Source: Oribacterium asaccharolyticum ACB7 (GTDB taxonomy: Bacteria > Bacillota > Clostridia > Lachnospirales > Lachnospiraceae). Taken from it: a stretch of 64,000 nucleotides of DNA. Shown in pieces: positions 34,411 through 42,961 of this stretch. The DNA is taken from NCBI RefSeq assembly GCF_000238075.1, contig NZ_JH414504.1, forward strand, positions 602,886 through 666,885. Direction: 5' to 3'. Below the pieces are notes generated by a model. It did not search any database, was not told where the DNA came from, and worked only from the letters and a program-made list of their open reading frames with translations. The position numbers were made by a program, and so were the translations under genes. Numbering within the stretch: the stretch's first letter is position 1; each line of letters opens with the position of its first letter.

Positions 34411-35485
34411 TGTATTCTCCCTCCTTATCCAACCTATTCGCCATATCCAACTGTTTATTTGGAAACATATGACTGTAATCCATCAACACATTTATGCTCT
34501 CATGTCCTGTTCGTGCTGCAATATCAACAGGTGTAAACCCCATTTCTATAAGCAGCGATATATGGCTGTGCCTCAGTGCATGAAGCTTGATTTTCCTGAC
34601 TTTCGACTTTTTAATTCCTCTCTCCATTTCCTTGTTGAAATATGTTTTGCATTTTGGAAAGATTTGTTCATCTTCCGAAAAATATTCAATCTTCAAGAAA
34701 TAGTCTTTAAGTTCTCTTATTAAAAAATCCGGAAGCATAATTGTTCTTTTGCTTTTCGGTGTTTTCGGATCGGTAATAACTTCTTCTCCGTTAATTCTCT
34801 GTGCTGATTTACTTATCCTCATTGTCTTTTTATCAAAGTCAAAATCAGCTTTTGTTAATGCTCTAAGTTCACCTAATCGAATACCTGTCCAATATAGAAT
34901 TTCAAAAGCATAAAATGAAATATCCTTATCCTTAACAGCTTCTATAAACTGTAGGTATTCCTCTTTTGTCCAAAATTCCACTTCCTCATCGCTTCTTTGC
35001 TTTCCTATTCGCCCTGTTACTTTGCACGGATTTTTCCTTAATCCATAATACTTGACTGCATGGTTGAACATACAACTAAGCTGTGCGTGAATGGATTTAA
35101 GATAGGTTGGCTTATAGGCTTCTCCTTCCGCATTTTCAATGTTTAAGAGTACATTATGCCACTTCTTTACTACAACAGGCTTAATTTCACTCATTTTCAT
35201 ACCGCTAAAAAACGGTAAAATCTTTGTTCTTATCATATGTTCTTTAGTCATCCAAGTATTTAACCTTATTGTTCCTATGACATCAGCCTTATAGAGTTCA
35301 AAATAGTCTACAAATAGCATATTGAGTGAACCGGACATCTTGACTGTAAAATTCCTCTCATAAGTAATTGCCTCTTTCTTCGTTTCAAAACCCCTTTTCA
35401 GCTTTTTTCTGCTCTGTCCGTCCCAATCCTTGTAATAGAATGATGCGAACCATTTCCCGCTTTTTTCGTCCTTATATGCAGGCAT
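34382..35485 (-). CDS. int: Tyrosine integrase
   Basis: 367 aa. AP2-like N-terminal arm binding domain (GKWFASFYYKDWDGQSRKK), SAM-like core-binding domain (about 55-150), and catalytic domain with R203 (TGIRLGELRAL), H302-x-x-R305 (HALRH), a TGHES histidine near 328 and nucleophile Y337 (DYSHMF). Catalyses integration at and excision from guaA. Immediately downstream of xis (shared base at 35485). All catalytic residues are present. Confidence 0.94.
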   Translation of the reverse strand: MPAYKDEKSGKWFASFYYKDWDGQSRKKLKRGFETKKEAITYERNFTVKMSGSLNMLFVDYFELYKADVIGTIRLNTWMTKEHMIRTKILPFFSGMKMSEIKPVVVKKWHNVLLNIENAEGEAYKPTYLKSIHAQLSCMFNHAVKYYGLRKNPCKVTGRIGKQRSDEEVEFWTKEEYLQFIEAVKDKDISFYAFEILYWTGIRLGELRALTKADFDFDKKTMRISKSAQRINGEEVITDPKTPKSKRTIMLPDFLIRELKDYFLKIEYFSEDEQIFPKCKTYFNKEMERGIKKSKVRKIKLHALRHSHISLLIEMGFTPVDIAARTGHESINVLMDYSHMFPNKQLDMANRLDKEGEYSESTEISKL

Positions 35486-35670
35486 TAGTCTCCCTCCTTC
35501 GCCTTGTAGATTTGTTCCATAAAATATTTCTTATTGATTCTTCCCCTAAGGACAAGAAAGCCGTTTTCAGCAAGCTGCTTATTCATATCTCGTATGATTT
35601 TATAGGCTTGTTGCTGCGATATATTTAGTAAATCGGCAACTTCATTTGAAGTAAGAAATAATTTCTCCAT
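35485..35670 (-). CDS. xis: Excisionase-like helix-turn-helix protein
   Basis: 61 aa, LFLTSNEVADLLNISQQQAYKIIRDMNKQL, a MerR/excisionase-type winged helix, then RGRINKKYFMEQIY. Located directly before int with stop and start overlapping, the standard xis-int arrangement. Divergent from the Xre regulator on the plus strand. Confidence 0.85.
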   Translation of the reverse strand: MEKLFLTSNEVADLLNISQQQAYKIIRDMNKQLAENGFLVLRGRINKKYFMEQIYKAKEGD

Positions 35671-35849
35671 CGTACTTTCCTCCTTTCCATTTCAGAAACA
35701 TATTTGTTTCTGTTTATATTTTAGATTATGAGTAGCTTTTTTATTTCTGTCAATACTTTTTTCTTAATTTTATTTTTCTATTGAATTTTTTCCTATTTTC
35801 GATTATATTATTAAAGAGAAACAAATTTGCTCCTAAGGAGGTGTTAAGA

Positions 35850-36386
35850 TTGAGTTTGGGTAAATTGATAAAGAAATTTCGTGAATTAAGAAGAATTACT
35901 CAAAAGGCATTAGGAGATAGAACCGGATTAGATGATGTGAGAATAAGGCAATACGAACTTGATATTCGCACTCCTAAAGATGATGTCTTAGAAAATATTT
36001 CCACTGCACTGCATGTAAACAAAGAGTATTTGAAAGAACCTGATTATCCCTATACGGAACATGATTTAATGCGATTTTTGTTTAAGCTGGATGACAGCAT
36101 TGAAGTCAATATAAGACCTGTTATTGTAAATGATGAAGATCCTGAATATACTACCACAGGTATTTATTTTGGTAGTGAAGCCATTCTAAGAATTAGAGGC
36201 ATGCTTGAACAATGGCAAAAAATGAAGGAAAAATACGAAAATAATGAGATCACAAGAGAAGCATATGAGGATTGGAAGGCAAACTACCCCGACAGTCTAA
36301 AAAAAGATTATGTTCCCTTTGAAGAAAGTAATCTCAAACGCTTTAATAACGGTATGTCAGTCAAAGTCCCACCGGAAATAAAATAG
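35850..36386 (+). CDS. Xre-family regulator divergent from xis-int
   Basis: 178 aa from a TTG start at 35850, chosen because AAGGAGGTGTTAAGA lies at correct spacing; upstream in-frame ATG has none. Helix-turn-helix at about 3-55 (LGKLIKKFRELRRITQKALGDRTGLDDVRIRQYE), then an unassigned regulatory part (IEVNIRPVIVNDEDPEYTTTGIYFG). Likely represses excision. It reads away from xis across a 180-bp shared control region. Confidence 0.85.
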   Translation: MSLGKLIKKFRELRRITQKALGDRTGLDDVRIRQYELDIRTPKDDVLENISTALHVNKEYLKEPDYPYTEHDLMRFLFKLDDSIEVNIRPVIVNDEDPEYTTTGIYFGSEAILRIRGMLEQWQKMKEKYENNEITREAYEDWKANYPDSLKKDYVPFEESNLKRFNNGMSVKVPPEIK

Positions 36387-36463
36387 GCACAGAAAAAACA
36401 CATAACTGAAAGATTTTTAGATTTTAAAGTCATGTGCTTTCACTGTATAATTTACTGAATTAG

Positions 36464-36477
36464 CCCGACAAATCGGG
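36464..36477. terminator. Small hairpin after the intact GNAT gene
   Basis: CCCGA-CAAA-TCGGG, between the convergent ends of the Xre and GNAT genes; ATTAATATTTTATT follows on the plus strand, so it may terminate the Xre transcript. A related hairpin lies at 37069-37086 after the GNAT pseudogene. Confidence 0.5.
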
Positions 36478-36486
36478 ATTAATATT

Positions 36487-37014
36487 TTATTGCCACTCTT
36501 GGCGAAGAATCCTCATCATGATAAAGTCACTGTACTCGTTATTATAGTAGTATCCTTGCTCTTGAATACCTTCTTGCTTAAATCCGATTTTTCTATAGAA
36601 ATTCAATGCATTGGTATTCAGCCCTACCACACCAATTGCCACTCGGTTCATTTCATAGTGATCAAAAGCAAGGCTCAGCATAAGTCTAATAGCTTCTGTT
36701 CCATATCCTCTCTGTTGTATTTTAGGGTCAGGAATGATAATCGAAAGATCCGTACAGTTCCAGTCAGGCCACATTCGTAACAATCCCGTTTCACCTATTA
36801 TATTCCCCTCTAAATCTGTAATCGTGTACCATACTGAGTCTTTCTGTTTATGACCAATTGTAATCCTCTCTTTCTCAGCTTCTTCATCAGTAAGTTTTGT
36901 AAAGCCACATTGAAACATGACTAATGGCTGATTGTACCAGTAGGTAAAGAATTTCACATCTTCGATTTTTTGCTCACGCAATATAATATTGTTACCCTTA
37001 ATTTCATTAATCAT
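36487..37014 (-). CDS. GNAT acetyltransferase (RimJ/RimL-like)
   Basis: 175 aa. IILREQKIEDVKFFTYWYN at the start, the acetyl-CoA binding signature IQQRGYGTEAIRLML (Q/RxxGxG/A) at about 115-130, and ALNFYRKIGFKQEG near the end. Complete and in frame, with GGAGGTATATGAAATAAT upstream. Substrate unknown: could be an antibiotic, a polyamine or a protein N-terminus. It lies inside the element between the Xre gene and guaA, so it is probably accessory cargo. Confidence 0.88.
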   Translation of the reverse strand: MINEIKGNNIILREQKIEDVKFFTYWYNQPLVMFQCGFTKLTDEEAEKERITIGHKQKDSVWYTITDLEGNIIGETGLLRMWPDWNCTDLSIIIPDPKIQQRGYGTEAIRLMLSLAFDHYEMNRVAIGVVGLNTNALNFYRKIGFKQEGIQEQGYYYNNEYSDFIMMRILRQEWQ

Positions 37015-37068
37015 ATTATTTCATATACCTCCAAATACTTCATTACACACATAGCTTCTAATTTACCT

Positions 37069-37086
37069 ATCCCGACAGACAGGGAT
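37069..37086. repeat. Hairpin after the GNAT pseudogene
   Basis: ATCCC-gacagaca-GGGAT, 7 bp beyond the pseudogene stop, similar in sequence and position to the hairpin after the intact GNAT gene. Confidence 0.4.
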
Positions 37087-37092
37087 TTACCT

Positions 37093-37527
37093 CTACAAAC
37101 GATATATCATCAGTCCATCGATAATACCACACTTTTGAAATCCATATTTTTCAGCTATCCGAATACTACTTTTTTGTTCAGGTACACATTCAATCACTAC
37201 CTGTTTGCCTGAGTTTCTAGCTTTTGCTATCATACCTGATGTCAAGCATGATGCAATCCCTAGCCCCCAAAAGGAAGGTTCTAAAACCCATCCAATCTCG
37301 ACACTCTCTGAATCATAATCATGATAAATCACATATCCGATGAAGTCGTTATCTTTTTCAACTGCGTATATCAATGGTGTCTCAGAAAGGCCGGATCGAA
37401 AGAGGAATTGCTCGGTCTGCTCTTTTGTTTAGGGTGCTTCGAGATATTGCATTACTTTCGAATTCGACAAAAGTTTGTAAAGCGGTTCCAAATCACTGAC
37501 TGTCATTTTTCTAATTCTTATATTCAT
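37093..37527 (-). pseudogene. GNAT acetyltransferase with in-frame stop
   Basis: ATG at 37527 gives MNIRIRKMTVSDLEPLYKLL and SNSKVMQYLEAP, then TAA, then in the same frame TKEQTEQFLFRSGLSETPLIYAVEKDNDFIGYVIYH, and the acetyl-CoA binding region EIGWVLEPSFWGLGIASCLT and IRIAEKYGFQKCG. A tyrosine codon changed to TAA would explain it. The distal part alone (93 aa) lacks the N-terminal strand, so it is probably inactive. Different subfamily from the neighbouring GNAT. Confidence 0.85.
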
Positions 37528-37756
37528 TCATACTCCACAACTTCTAATCTACCATTCTCTATTTTCCACAAAAGCCTCCCACCAAAACGATGGAAGGCTT
37601 TCTAAACAATTCACCTAAATTCAACAACTCCCTTTCAGACCTACTTTTTCTTACTTTTAGTATCAAAACAGTATCATTCAGGAGTTTTTTGCTCCTGCAA
37701 ATCGCTAAAATTCACTGTTTTCAACCGTTATATAACAAAAAACATATTTGTTACTG

Positions 37757-37768
37757 TTATTCCATCTC
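37757..37768 (+). repeat. Putative attachment repeat, right (end of guaA)
   Basis: TTATTCCATCTC: contains the guaA stop codon and encodes its last residues (EME-stop). Identical to 19307-19318. Confidence 0.7.
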
Positions 37769-39298
37769 AATCGTTCCTGGTGGCTTAGAAGTCAAATCAT
37801 AGAACACCCTGTTCACGCCCTTTACCTCATTCACTATTCGATTCATCACTCTCTGAAGTACGATGAAGGGGATATCCGCGCATTCTGCGGTCATAAAGTC
37901 ATCGGTAATCACTGCACGGAGAGCCACCGCATAGTCATAGGTACGGAAGTCTCCCATCACGCCCACGGAACGCATATTGGTGAGGGCAGCAAAATACTGG
38001 CTATAGGAACGGGAAAGTCCTGCCTTCTCGATTTCTTCACGGTAAATGAAATCCGCATCCTGTACCATGCGAACCTTCTCCGGAGTTACTTCTCCGATGA
38101 TTCTTACCCCAAGTCCCGGTCCCGGGAAGGGCTGACGATAAACCAAATGCTCCGGAAGTCCAAGCTCCAGTCCTACCTTACGCACCTCGTCCTTAAAGAG
38201 CAGGCGCAGAGGCTCTACGATTTCTTTGAAGGAAATGTTCTTGGGAAGTCCGCCCACATTGTGGTGGGACTTAATCACTGCTCCCTTACCAAGGCCGGAT
38301 TCCACCACGTCTGCGTAAATGGTTCCCTGGGCAAGGAAGTCCACTGCCCCGATTTTATTTGCCTCACGCTCAAAGATACGGATAAACTGCTCTCCGATAA
38401 TCTTTCTCTTCTTCTCCGGATCTTCCACCCCGGCTAATTTCTCAAAATACTCTTCTCCCGCATTGACACGGACGAAGTTTAACTCGAAATCTCCCTTTTC
38501 TCCGAAGATTTCCTCCACCTGATCTCCTTCATTTTTCCGAAGAAGGCCGTGGTCCACGAACACGCAGTACAGCTGCTTTCCGATAGCTCTGGAAAGAAGC
38601 CCTGCTGCAACAGAGCTGTCCACACCGCCGGAAAGGGCGAGAAGCACCTTGCCGGAACCTATTTTATTTTTCAAAAGGGAAACCTGCTCCTCCACGAAGG
38701 ACGCCATCTTCCAGTCTCCGGTACATTTGCAGACGTCATAGAGAAAATGATGAATCATCTTCTGCCCTTCCACGCTGTGCTGTACCTCCGGGTGGAACTG
38801 CACCGCATAAATCTGTCTCTTCCCATCTTCCATTCCCGCAACGGGGCAATGCTCGGTATGGGCGGTAATGGTAAAACCCTCCGGCACCTTGGCGATATAG
38901 TCGGTGTGGGACATGAAGACAGTAGTCTCTTCCGCTACATCGGAGAAAAGCACGGAGGACTTCTCCACATAAGTTTCCGTCTTTCCATATTCGCTGACAG
39001 GGGCGGTAGCCACCTCTCCTCCAAGCTCATAGGCAATCAGCTGTGCTCCGTAGCAGAAGCCGAAAATGGGGATACCCAGCTCAAAAATTTCCTTTCCGAT
39101 ATGCTGGCTTTCCTCTTTGTACACGGACTGAGGTCCCCCGGTAAAGATGATTCCCTTGGGACTTAACTCTTTAATCTTCTCTATGCCAATGTCGGAACTG
39201 TAAACCTCTGCATAAACCCCTTCGTCTCTTACTCTACGGGCAATCAACTGGTTGTACTGTCCACCAAAATCCAATACGAGAATCCGCTCATGATTCAT
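37757..39298 (-). CDS. guaA: GMP synthase (glutamine-hydrolysing)
   Basis: 513 aa, normal length. Converts XMP to GMP using glutamine and ATP. Glutaminase domain with C82 (GFCYGAQ), H169 and E171 (FHPEVQ); ATP pyrophosphatase P-loop SGGVDSS at 223-229; C-terminal dimerization domain ending [17 protein letters not shown]. The gene is intact: the mobile element joins exactly at its last codons and restores the stop. Its natural terminator is displaced, since element sequence follows directly. Confidence 0.98.
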   Translation of the reverse strand: MNHERILVLDFGGQYNQLIARRVRDEGVYAEVYSSDIGIEKIKELSPKGIIFTGGPQSVYKEESQHIGKEIFELGIPIFGFCYGAQLIAYELGGEVATAPVSEYGKTETYVEKSSVLFSDVAEETTVFMSHTDYIAKVPEGFTITAHTEHCPVAGMEDGKRQIYAVQFHPEVQHSVEGQKMIHHFLYDVCKCTGDWKMASFVEEQVSLLKNKIGSGKVLLALSGGVDSSVAAGLLSRAIGKQLYCVFVDHGLLRKNEGDQVEEIFGEKGDFELNFVRVNAGEEYFEKLAGVEDPEKKRKIIGEQFIRIFEREANKIGAVDFLAQGTIYADVVESGLGKGAVIKSHHNVGGLPKNISFKEIVEPLRLLFKDEVRKVGLELGLPEHLVYRQPFPGPGLGVRIIGEVTPEKVRMVQDADFIYREEIEKAGLSRSYSQYFAALTNMRSVGVMGDFRTYDYAVALRAVITDDFMTAECADIPFIVLQRVMNRIVNEVKGVNRVFYDLTSKPPGTIEME

Positions 39299-39371
39299 TT
39301 TTCTTTCCCCTTTTCTTCAGTTCGTCCAACGGCAATCCAGTGGAAGCATTCACTTGCACAAAATCGTCTTC

Positions 39372-39401
39372 ATTATAGTTTATCTTTATTCCTTATAGCA
39401 A
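39372..39401 (-). promoter_or_regulatory. Probable guaA promoter
   Basis: TTGCTA and TATAAT with 18-bp spacing, about 75 bp before the guaA ATG. No purine riboswitch structure is visible between them. Confidence 0.6.
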
Positions 39402-39477
39402 GTGCTATCCGGAAGATATTTCTTGTCTCATTTCGTAATTGCAATACTTATTCCGAAGATAATTCCCATTCTCGGCA

Positions 39478-39521
39478 AGAAAAAAATCCATTTCCACCGC
39501 GATATTCGCAATAGAAATGGA
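39478..39521 (-). terminator. Terminator after the glycerol dehydrogenase gene
   Basis: TCCATTTC / GAAATGGA stem with a 19-nt loop, then TTTTTTT on the minus strand. Confidence 0.88.
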
Positions 39522-39545
39522 CTGATTATGATTGAATTTTTCTCC

Positions 39546-40643
39546 TTAGCAGCTTCCCTTTCTCTTTTTTCCCAGAGCGTCTGCGGCAATGATTGCATCA
39601 TAAAGCTCTGTTTCCGTAACATCCCCTGCCAGGTTATGAATGGTTTCTCCGGGAATGCAGGCATTTTTTGCAATGGTGTGTAAATCCTGATCAGAGAAAT
39701 TTCCAAGCTCTGCTAAGGTTATAGGTAGACCTACAGCAACACAGAAGTCCTGCACTTCTTCAAATTCCTCCTTCTTAACTCCTTCCAGACAGAGCTGCAC
39801 CAGCGTACCGAAGGCGACACAATTTCCGTGCGGAGCACTGTGTCCGCCGAGGGAGGTAAGACCGTTGTAGAAGGAATGTGCTGCGGCAACATTGACATTA
39901 TCCGCACCTACACCGGAGAGATAGACGCAAGCCTCAATGATATTGTCCAAAGCCTTGGTAACCACGTGATTTTCACAGGCTACAATGGCAGCTTCTCCGA
40001 ACTTCTTCAGATTCTCATAACAATACTTCGCCAGAACCATTCCTGCACCGGGAATACCGGCATTTTCCAAGCTGGGAGACTCGGTACGAAGAGAAGCTCT
40101 TCCCTCAAAATAAGTTCCAAGAGCATCTCCCATTCCGGCAATTAAGAAACGAACAGGAGCATGGGCAATCACGGTGCTGTCTACCAAAACACAGTCCGGA
40201 TTCGTCGGATAGAAAAGATATTCTTTGAAAGATCCGTCATCATGATAGATTACGGAAAGGCCGGTACAGGGAGCATCCGTAGCCACTACCGTCGGGATGA
40301 TGACAATCTGCTTTTTCTCATAAAAGGCTGTTGCTTTCGCCGTATCCACAGCGGAACCGCCTCCTACTCCGACAACGGTATCAACGTTGTTTTCCTGCAC
40401 AATTTTCCGCATTCTGGCAATCTCGGACTCACTGGAAATGCCACCGAAAATTTCATAGTAACGAGTCTTCTCCGTTCCTTCAAAGCTTTTTTCCAATTTG
40501 TCATGACAAGCTTCGTAGGCACTATGAGAACAGACAAAGAGATAATTTTTCCCCATATACTCTGTTTCCTTACAGAAAGAAAGCAGTGCATCTCTTCCCT
40601 GGACATATTTCAACGGATTTCTCATTTCTCTAAGCATTTTCAT
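39546..40643 (-). CDS. gldA: Glycerol dehydrogenase family protein
   Basis: About 365 aa, iron/zinc-dependent alcohol dehydrogenase fold. NAD-binding VVGVGGGSAVDTAKA at about 92-106; metal ligands in AGMGDALGTYFE (D), AAHSFYNGLTSLGGHSAPHGN (two H). Oxidises glycerol to dihydroxyacetone with NAD+. I prefer the ATG at 40643, seven bases after AAGGAG, over the ATG six bases earlier. Separate transcription unit with its own terminator; the upstream region is a long spacer before ssrA. Confidence 0.9.
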   Translation of the reverse strand: MKMLREMRNPLKYVQGRDALLSFCKETEYMGKNYLFVCSHSAYEACHDKLEKSFEGTEKTRYYEIFGGISSESEIARMRKIVQENNVDTVVGVGGGSAVDTAKATAFYEKKQIVIIPTVVATDAPCTGLSVIYHDDGSFKEYLFYPTNPDCVLVDSTVIAHAPVRFLIAGMGDALGTYFEGRASLRTESPSLENAGIPGAGMVLAKYCYENLKKFGEAAIVACENHVVTKALDNIIEACVYLSGVGADNVNVAAAHSFYNGLTSLGGHSAPHGNCVAFGTLVQLCLEGVKKEEFEEVQDFCVAVGLPITLAELGNFSDQDLHTIAKNACIPGETIHNLAGDVTETELYDAIIAADALGKKRKGSC

Positions 40644-40962
40644 TTTCATTCTCCTTAAAACTCTTTCCCAACTTGCAACATTCTTTTCCGCATCGTTTTT
40701 TCTAAAAAAAAGATGCAGAATATAATGGTTAGATATTTAACAATCTTTATTTTAACACGATTTTCCGGAAAAAGGAGGTGAAATTGCAGATTTGGTTATA
40801 ATAGAAATGTGATTCGACTATTCCTTAAGAGCGAGAGAAATATCCGCCAAAATCTCCCTCTCATTTGAACCATTTTCTTTCAAAATGATGAATTCTCTCT
40901 TTTAAAACAGCGTGCTTGAAAAAAGAAATGACGGATGGGTAATCAGAGAATGCACAAGCTTC
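40644..40962. other. Intergenic region between glycerol dehydrogenase and ssrA
   Basis: Divergent control region. Contains AAGGAGGTGAAATT and a TATAAT at about 40794 on the plus strand but no ORF behind them. No riboswitch recognised. Confidence 0.4.
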
Positions 40963-40991
40963 TTTACAAATCCTTCTTTTCCCCGTAAAAT
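40963..40991 (+). promoter_or_regulatory. ssrA promoter
   Basis: TTTACA and TAAAAT separated by 17 bp, about 13 bp before the mature 5' end of tmRNA. Confidence 0.75.
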
Positions 40992-41004
40992 AAAAGCTGT
41001 CTAA

Positions 41005-41344
41005 GGGCTTGTACCGGTTTCGACGGGGATGATGCAGCTTTAGAAGCTATCCGAAAGAAGTCGCGTTAAACTTCAAACCTAAAATTAAACGCTAACGATA
41101 ATAGTTACGCATTAGCAGCCTAAGCGCTGCTGGCCAGCCTTCTCTCACTCACAGGAGAAGAACCTGACCTCATCTATGTGAGAAACGACGTGTATGGTTC
41201 CTCCCATGCTCGGGCGTATGTAGAGGATACCGGCTCATAAAAGAAGTGCACAGCTTTTATGAGTGGGGAATCTTGAAGTGTACTATGATAGTAGAAGGAA
41301 AGGGAATTCGTTTTCGGACATGGGTTCGACTCCCATCAGGTCCA
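41005..41344 (+). ncRNA. ssrA: tmRNA
   Basis: One-piece tmRNA of about 340 nt. 5' end GGGCTTG pairs with CAGGTCC at the 3' end (acceptor stem with wobble pairs); the tRNA-like T loop GGGTTCGACTCCC precedes it, and ACCGGTTTCGACGGGGAT is the conserved 5' block. The tag frame starts at GCT 41091 and reads ANDNSYALAA then TAA at 41121. The 3' CCA is not encoded (CGA follows the discriminator), so it would be added after transcription. Rescues stalled ribosomes with SmpB. Confidence 0.97.
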
Positions 41345-41350
41345 CGATGA

Positions 41351-41399
41351 AAAAACGCTAGGAATTCAGCCAAGAACGGCTTGAAACCTAGCGTTTTTG
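41351..41399 (+). terminator. ssrA terminator
   Basis: AAAAACGCTAGG / CCTAGCGTTTTT, 12-bp stem, with an inner AGCC/GGCT hairpin and a T-run. Confidence 0.92.
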
Positions 41400-41732
41400 C
41401 TTGTTTTGAGGTGTCTATAGAAAGTCTTATTTTTTACAAAAGTAGTATGTTTTCGAATAAATTTGGTCATGAATTGGTTATGAACTGCCCACGAAAGTAA
41501 CCACACTTAAGCAGTTCCATGTATCCTCATCTACCGCGATATCGTACATTTTATAATCGATACTCGTTATGAATAAAAAATAGCACTGCCTGAGACAGTG
41601 GTATCTATTGACTAAAAATCTATCACTTGATATCAGCCTCTTGTCTATCTATAAAGATAAGACTCTCAATTTTCATTCTCTCAGTCTATTTATGCCATCC
41701 TCTTTGCATCCCGGTATCTTCATAGCATTCCT
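41400..41732. other. Region downstream of ssrA, no gene called
   Basis: AT-rich. A short minus-strand stretch at about 41490-41560 reads like a protein tail (YDIAVDEDTWNCLSVVTFVGSS then stop) but has no usable start. ssrA 3' ends often host elements, so it may be debris; I cannot support more. Confidence 0.35.
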
Positions 41733-41918
41733 CTATTTTTCACGATTTTCTTCTACAAATTGCTTCATGAGCTTAGAAATCTGTCCGGATTGAGTCACTC
41801 CAAGTCTCTGGCAGGTAGCTTTAAACTCATCAAATAAGGTCTGATACATCTTAAAGCTTTTCAGCACATAGCCGTTTTTCTTATCCCAGTTATCCTGCGG
41901 CCTACTTTTCTTTTCCAT
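41733..41918 (-). CDS. Small conserved hypothetical protein, plasmid-partner-like
   Basis: 61 aa from the ATG at 41918 (GGAGAAAGGT before it): NWDKKNGYVLKSFKMYQTLFDEFKATCQRLGVTQSGQISKLMKQFVEENREK. This pattern is seen in small proteins encoded after ParA-like ATPases on plasmids and elements. Just upstream, an overlapping frame (about 42015-41902) reads LNRLEIFIRGFLLSDFQEVEEFVKKIGERYGKEK then stop, and may be the C-terminal tail of a lost partner gene. Function unknown. Confidence 0.6.
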   Translation of the reverse strand: MEKKSRPQDNWDKKNGYVLKSFKMYQTLFDEFKATCQRLGVTQSGQISKLMKQFVEENREK

Positions 41919-42255
41919 ACCTTTCTCCAATCTTTTTTACAAATTCCTCCACTTCCTGAAAGTCAGACAATAAAAAACCTCTGATGAAAATCTCCAATCT
42001 ATTCAGGACGAGTGATTATTTTCATCACACAAGTCAAATTCTTTCTTGTATTAATTATTTTATTATTATACTATAAAAGAACATTGATGCGTTAATTTTG
42101 AACTTCCAAGATAGAATTTAATGTTATAATCTATTTTTATCGTAGCTTAAAAACAAGACTGAAAATTTATGTTTTTTATAACGTTTATTGCAATGATTAA
42201 GAAATGAAGCGGCTTTTTTTATTATTGTTAGGATTTTTCGATGAAAGGAGAAAAA
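41919..42255. other. Spacer with possible gene-tail remnant
   Basis: Apart from the tail fragment noted at about 41902-42015 (minus strand), nothing coding is seen. The rest is very AT-rich and probably holds the promoter of the small membrane protein, including TATAAT at about 42125. Confidence 0.4.
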
Positions 42256-42627
42256 ATGGAATTACCTTCTTTTGTTTTAGAACTTCTATCTTATCTGATT
42301 GGGATGCCGATCTTCTTTTTACCTGCGGTTGTTGTAAAAAAATTATTTTTGCCTAGAGTCAAAATCAGTACTAAAACAAAAATAATTACAACGATATTGT
42401 TGGGAATTTTCACTTTTACTTTATCTAGTATTCTAGTCTACTTATTTGTTGGAGAGTTTGTTTTTCCGATAAAATGGATTACATGGATGATTATTGACTT
42501 TTCTTATTTGTTTGGTATCAGGAGAAAAAATAAAAAAGATTTTAATTCACAATTATACGCTGACATTACTGCCTATGAAGAAAGTCAAAGCACTGAAAGC
42601 ATTCCTGAAAAAGAAAGCATAGATTGA
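42256..42627 (+). CDS. Small membrane protein, unknown function
   Basis: 123 aa from the ATG at 42256, five bases after AAAGGAG; an earlier ATG at 42241 lies at that site. Two to three hydrophobic segments: LLSYLIGMPIFFLPAVVV, TTILLGIFTFTLSSILVYLFV and a weaker WITWMIIDFSYLFGI. The C-terminal 40 residues are polar and charged. No family recognised. Isolated gene. Confidence 0.7.
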   Translation: MELPSFVLELLSYLIGMPIFFLPAVVVKKLFLPRVKISTKTKIITTILLGIFTFTLSSILVYLFVGEFVFPIKWITWMIIDFSYLFGIRRKNKKDFNSQLYADITAYEESQSTESIPEKESID

Positions 42628-42801
42628 GAAATAAAATTATATATTTTAGGAAAATAGTTACACCTACGAATACGATTTATAGCCATGACCTTAACAAGTT
42701 ATAACGATAAAACTATTTCTATTCCCTCACCTTACAAAATACTTCTCTTAAAAGACGAAGAAGCTAAACATTTTACCTATGATAAGAACAACAACAAAAA
42801 C

Positions 42802-42848
42802 AGCAGATTGAAGCCTATATTGGCCTAAAATCTGCTATTATTTTATTC
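42802..42848 (+). terminator. Terminator downstream of the small membrane protein gene
   Basis: AGCAGATT / AATCTGCT with inner GCC/GGC pairing, then ATTATTTTATT. 175 bp beyond the membrane protein gene. Confidence 0.7.
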
Positions 42849-42961
42849 TTTACAAATTTGTTTTACAGTATCTCACTGATAACGAATTTCGCTGCAGTAT
42901 ACGCAATATTTCATTTATAACATATATCAAAGATAAAGCTTGGCGTACTTGCTCTTCCCTA

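Larger units (their letters stand above)
19307..37768. mobile_element. Integrative mobilizable element with tet(O), inserted at the 3' end of guaA
   Basis: Bounded by identical 12-bp direct repeats, the right one inside guaA. It carries a tyrosine integrase, excisionase and Xre regulator near the right end, primase and VapE replication genes, two MobC-like proteins, a MOBP relaxase and candidate oriT, and a nested serine-recombinase module with tet(O). No type IV secretion genes are present, so it should be mobilizable rather than self-conjugative. Excision would restore guaA followed by the sequence left of 19307. Confidence 0.7.

Noticed and set aside
37757..37802. guaA as a disrupted gene
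   Set aside because: The full C-terminus through GTIEME and the stop are present; integration restores the end.
39299..39545. Purine riboswitch before guaA
   Set aside because: No three-way junction or conserved loop sequences are visible; the hairpin present is the terminator of the upstream gene.
42685..42828. 47-codon plus-strand ORF ending in the terminator stem
   Set aside because: No ribosome binding site and no similarity that I recognise.
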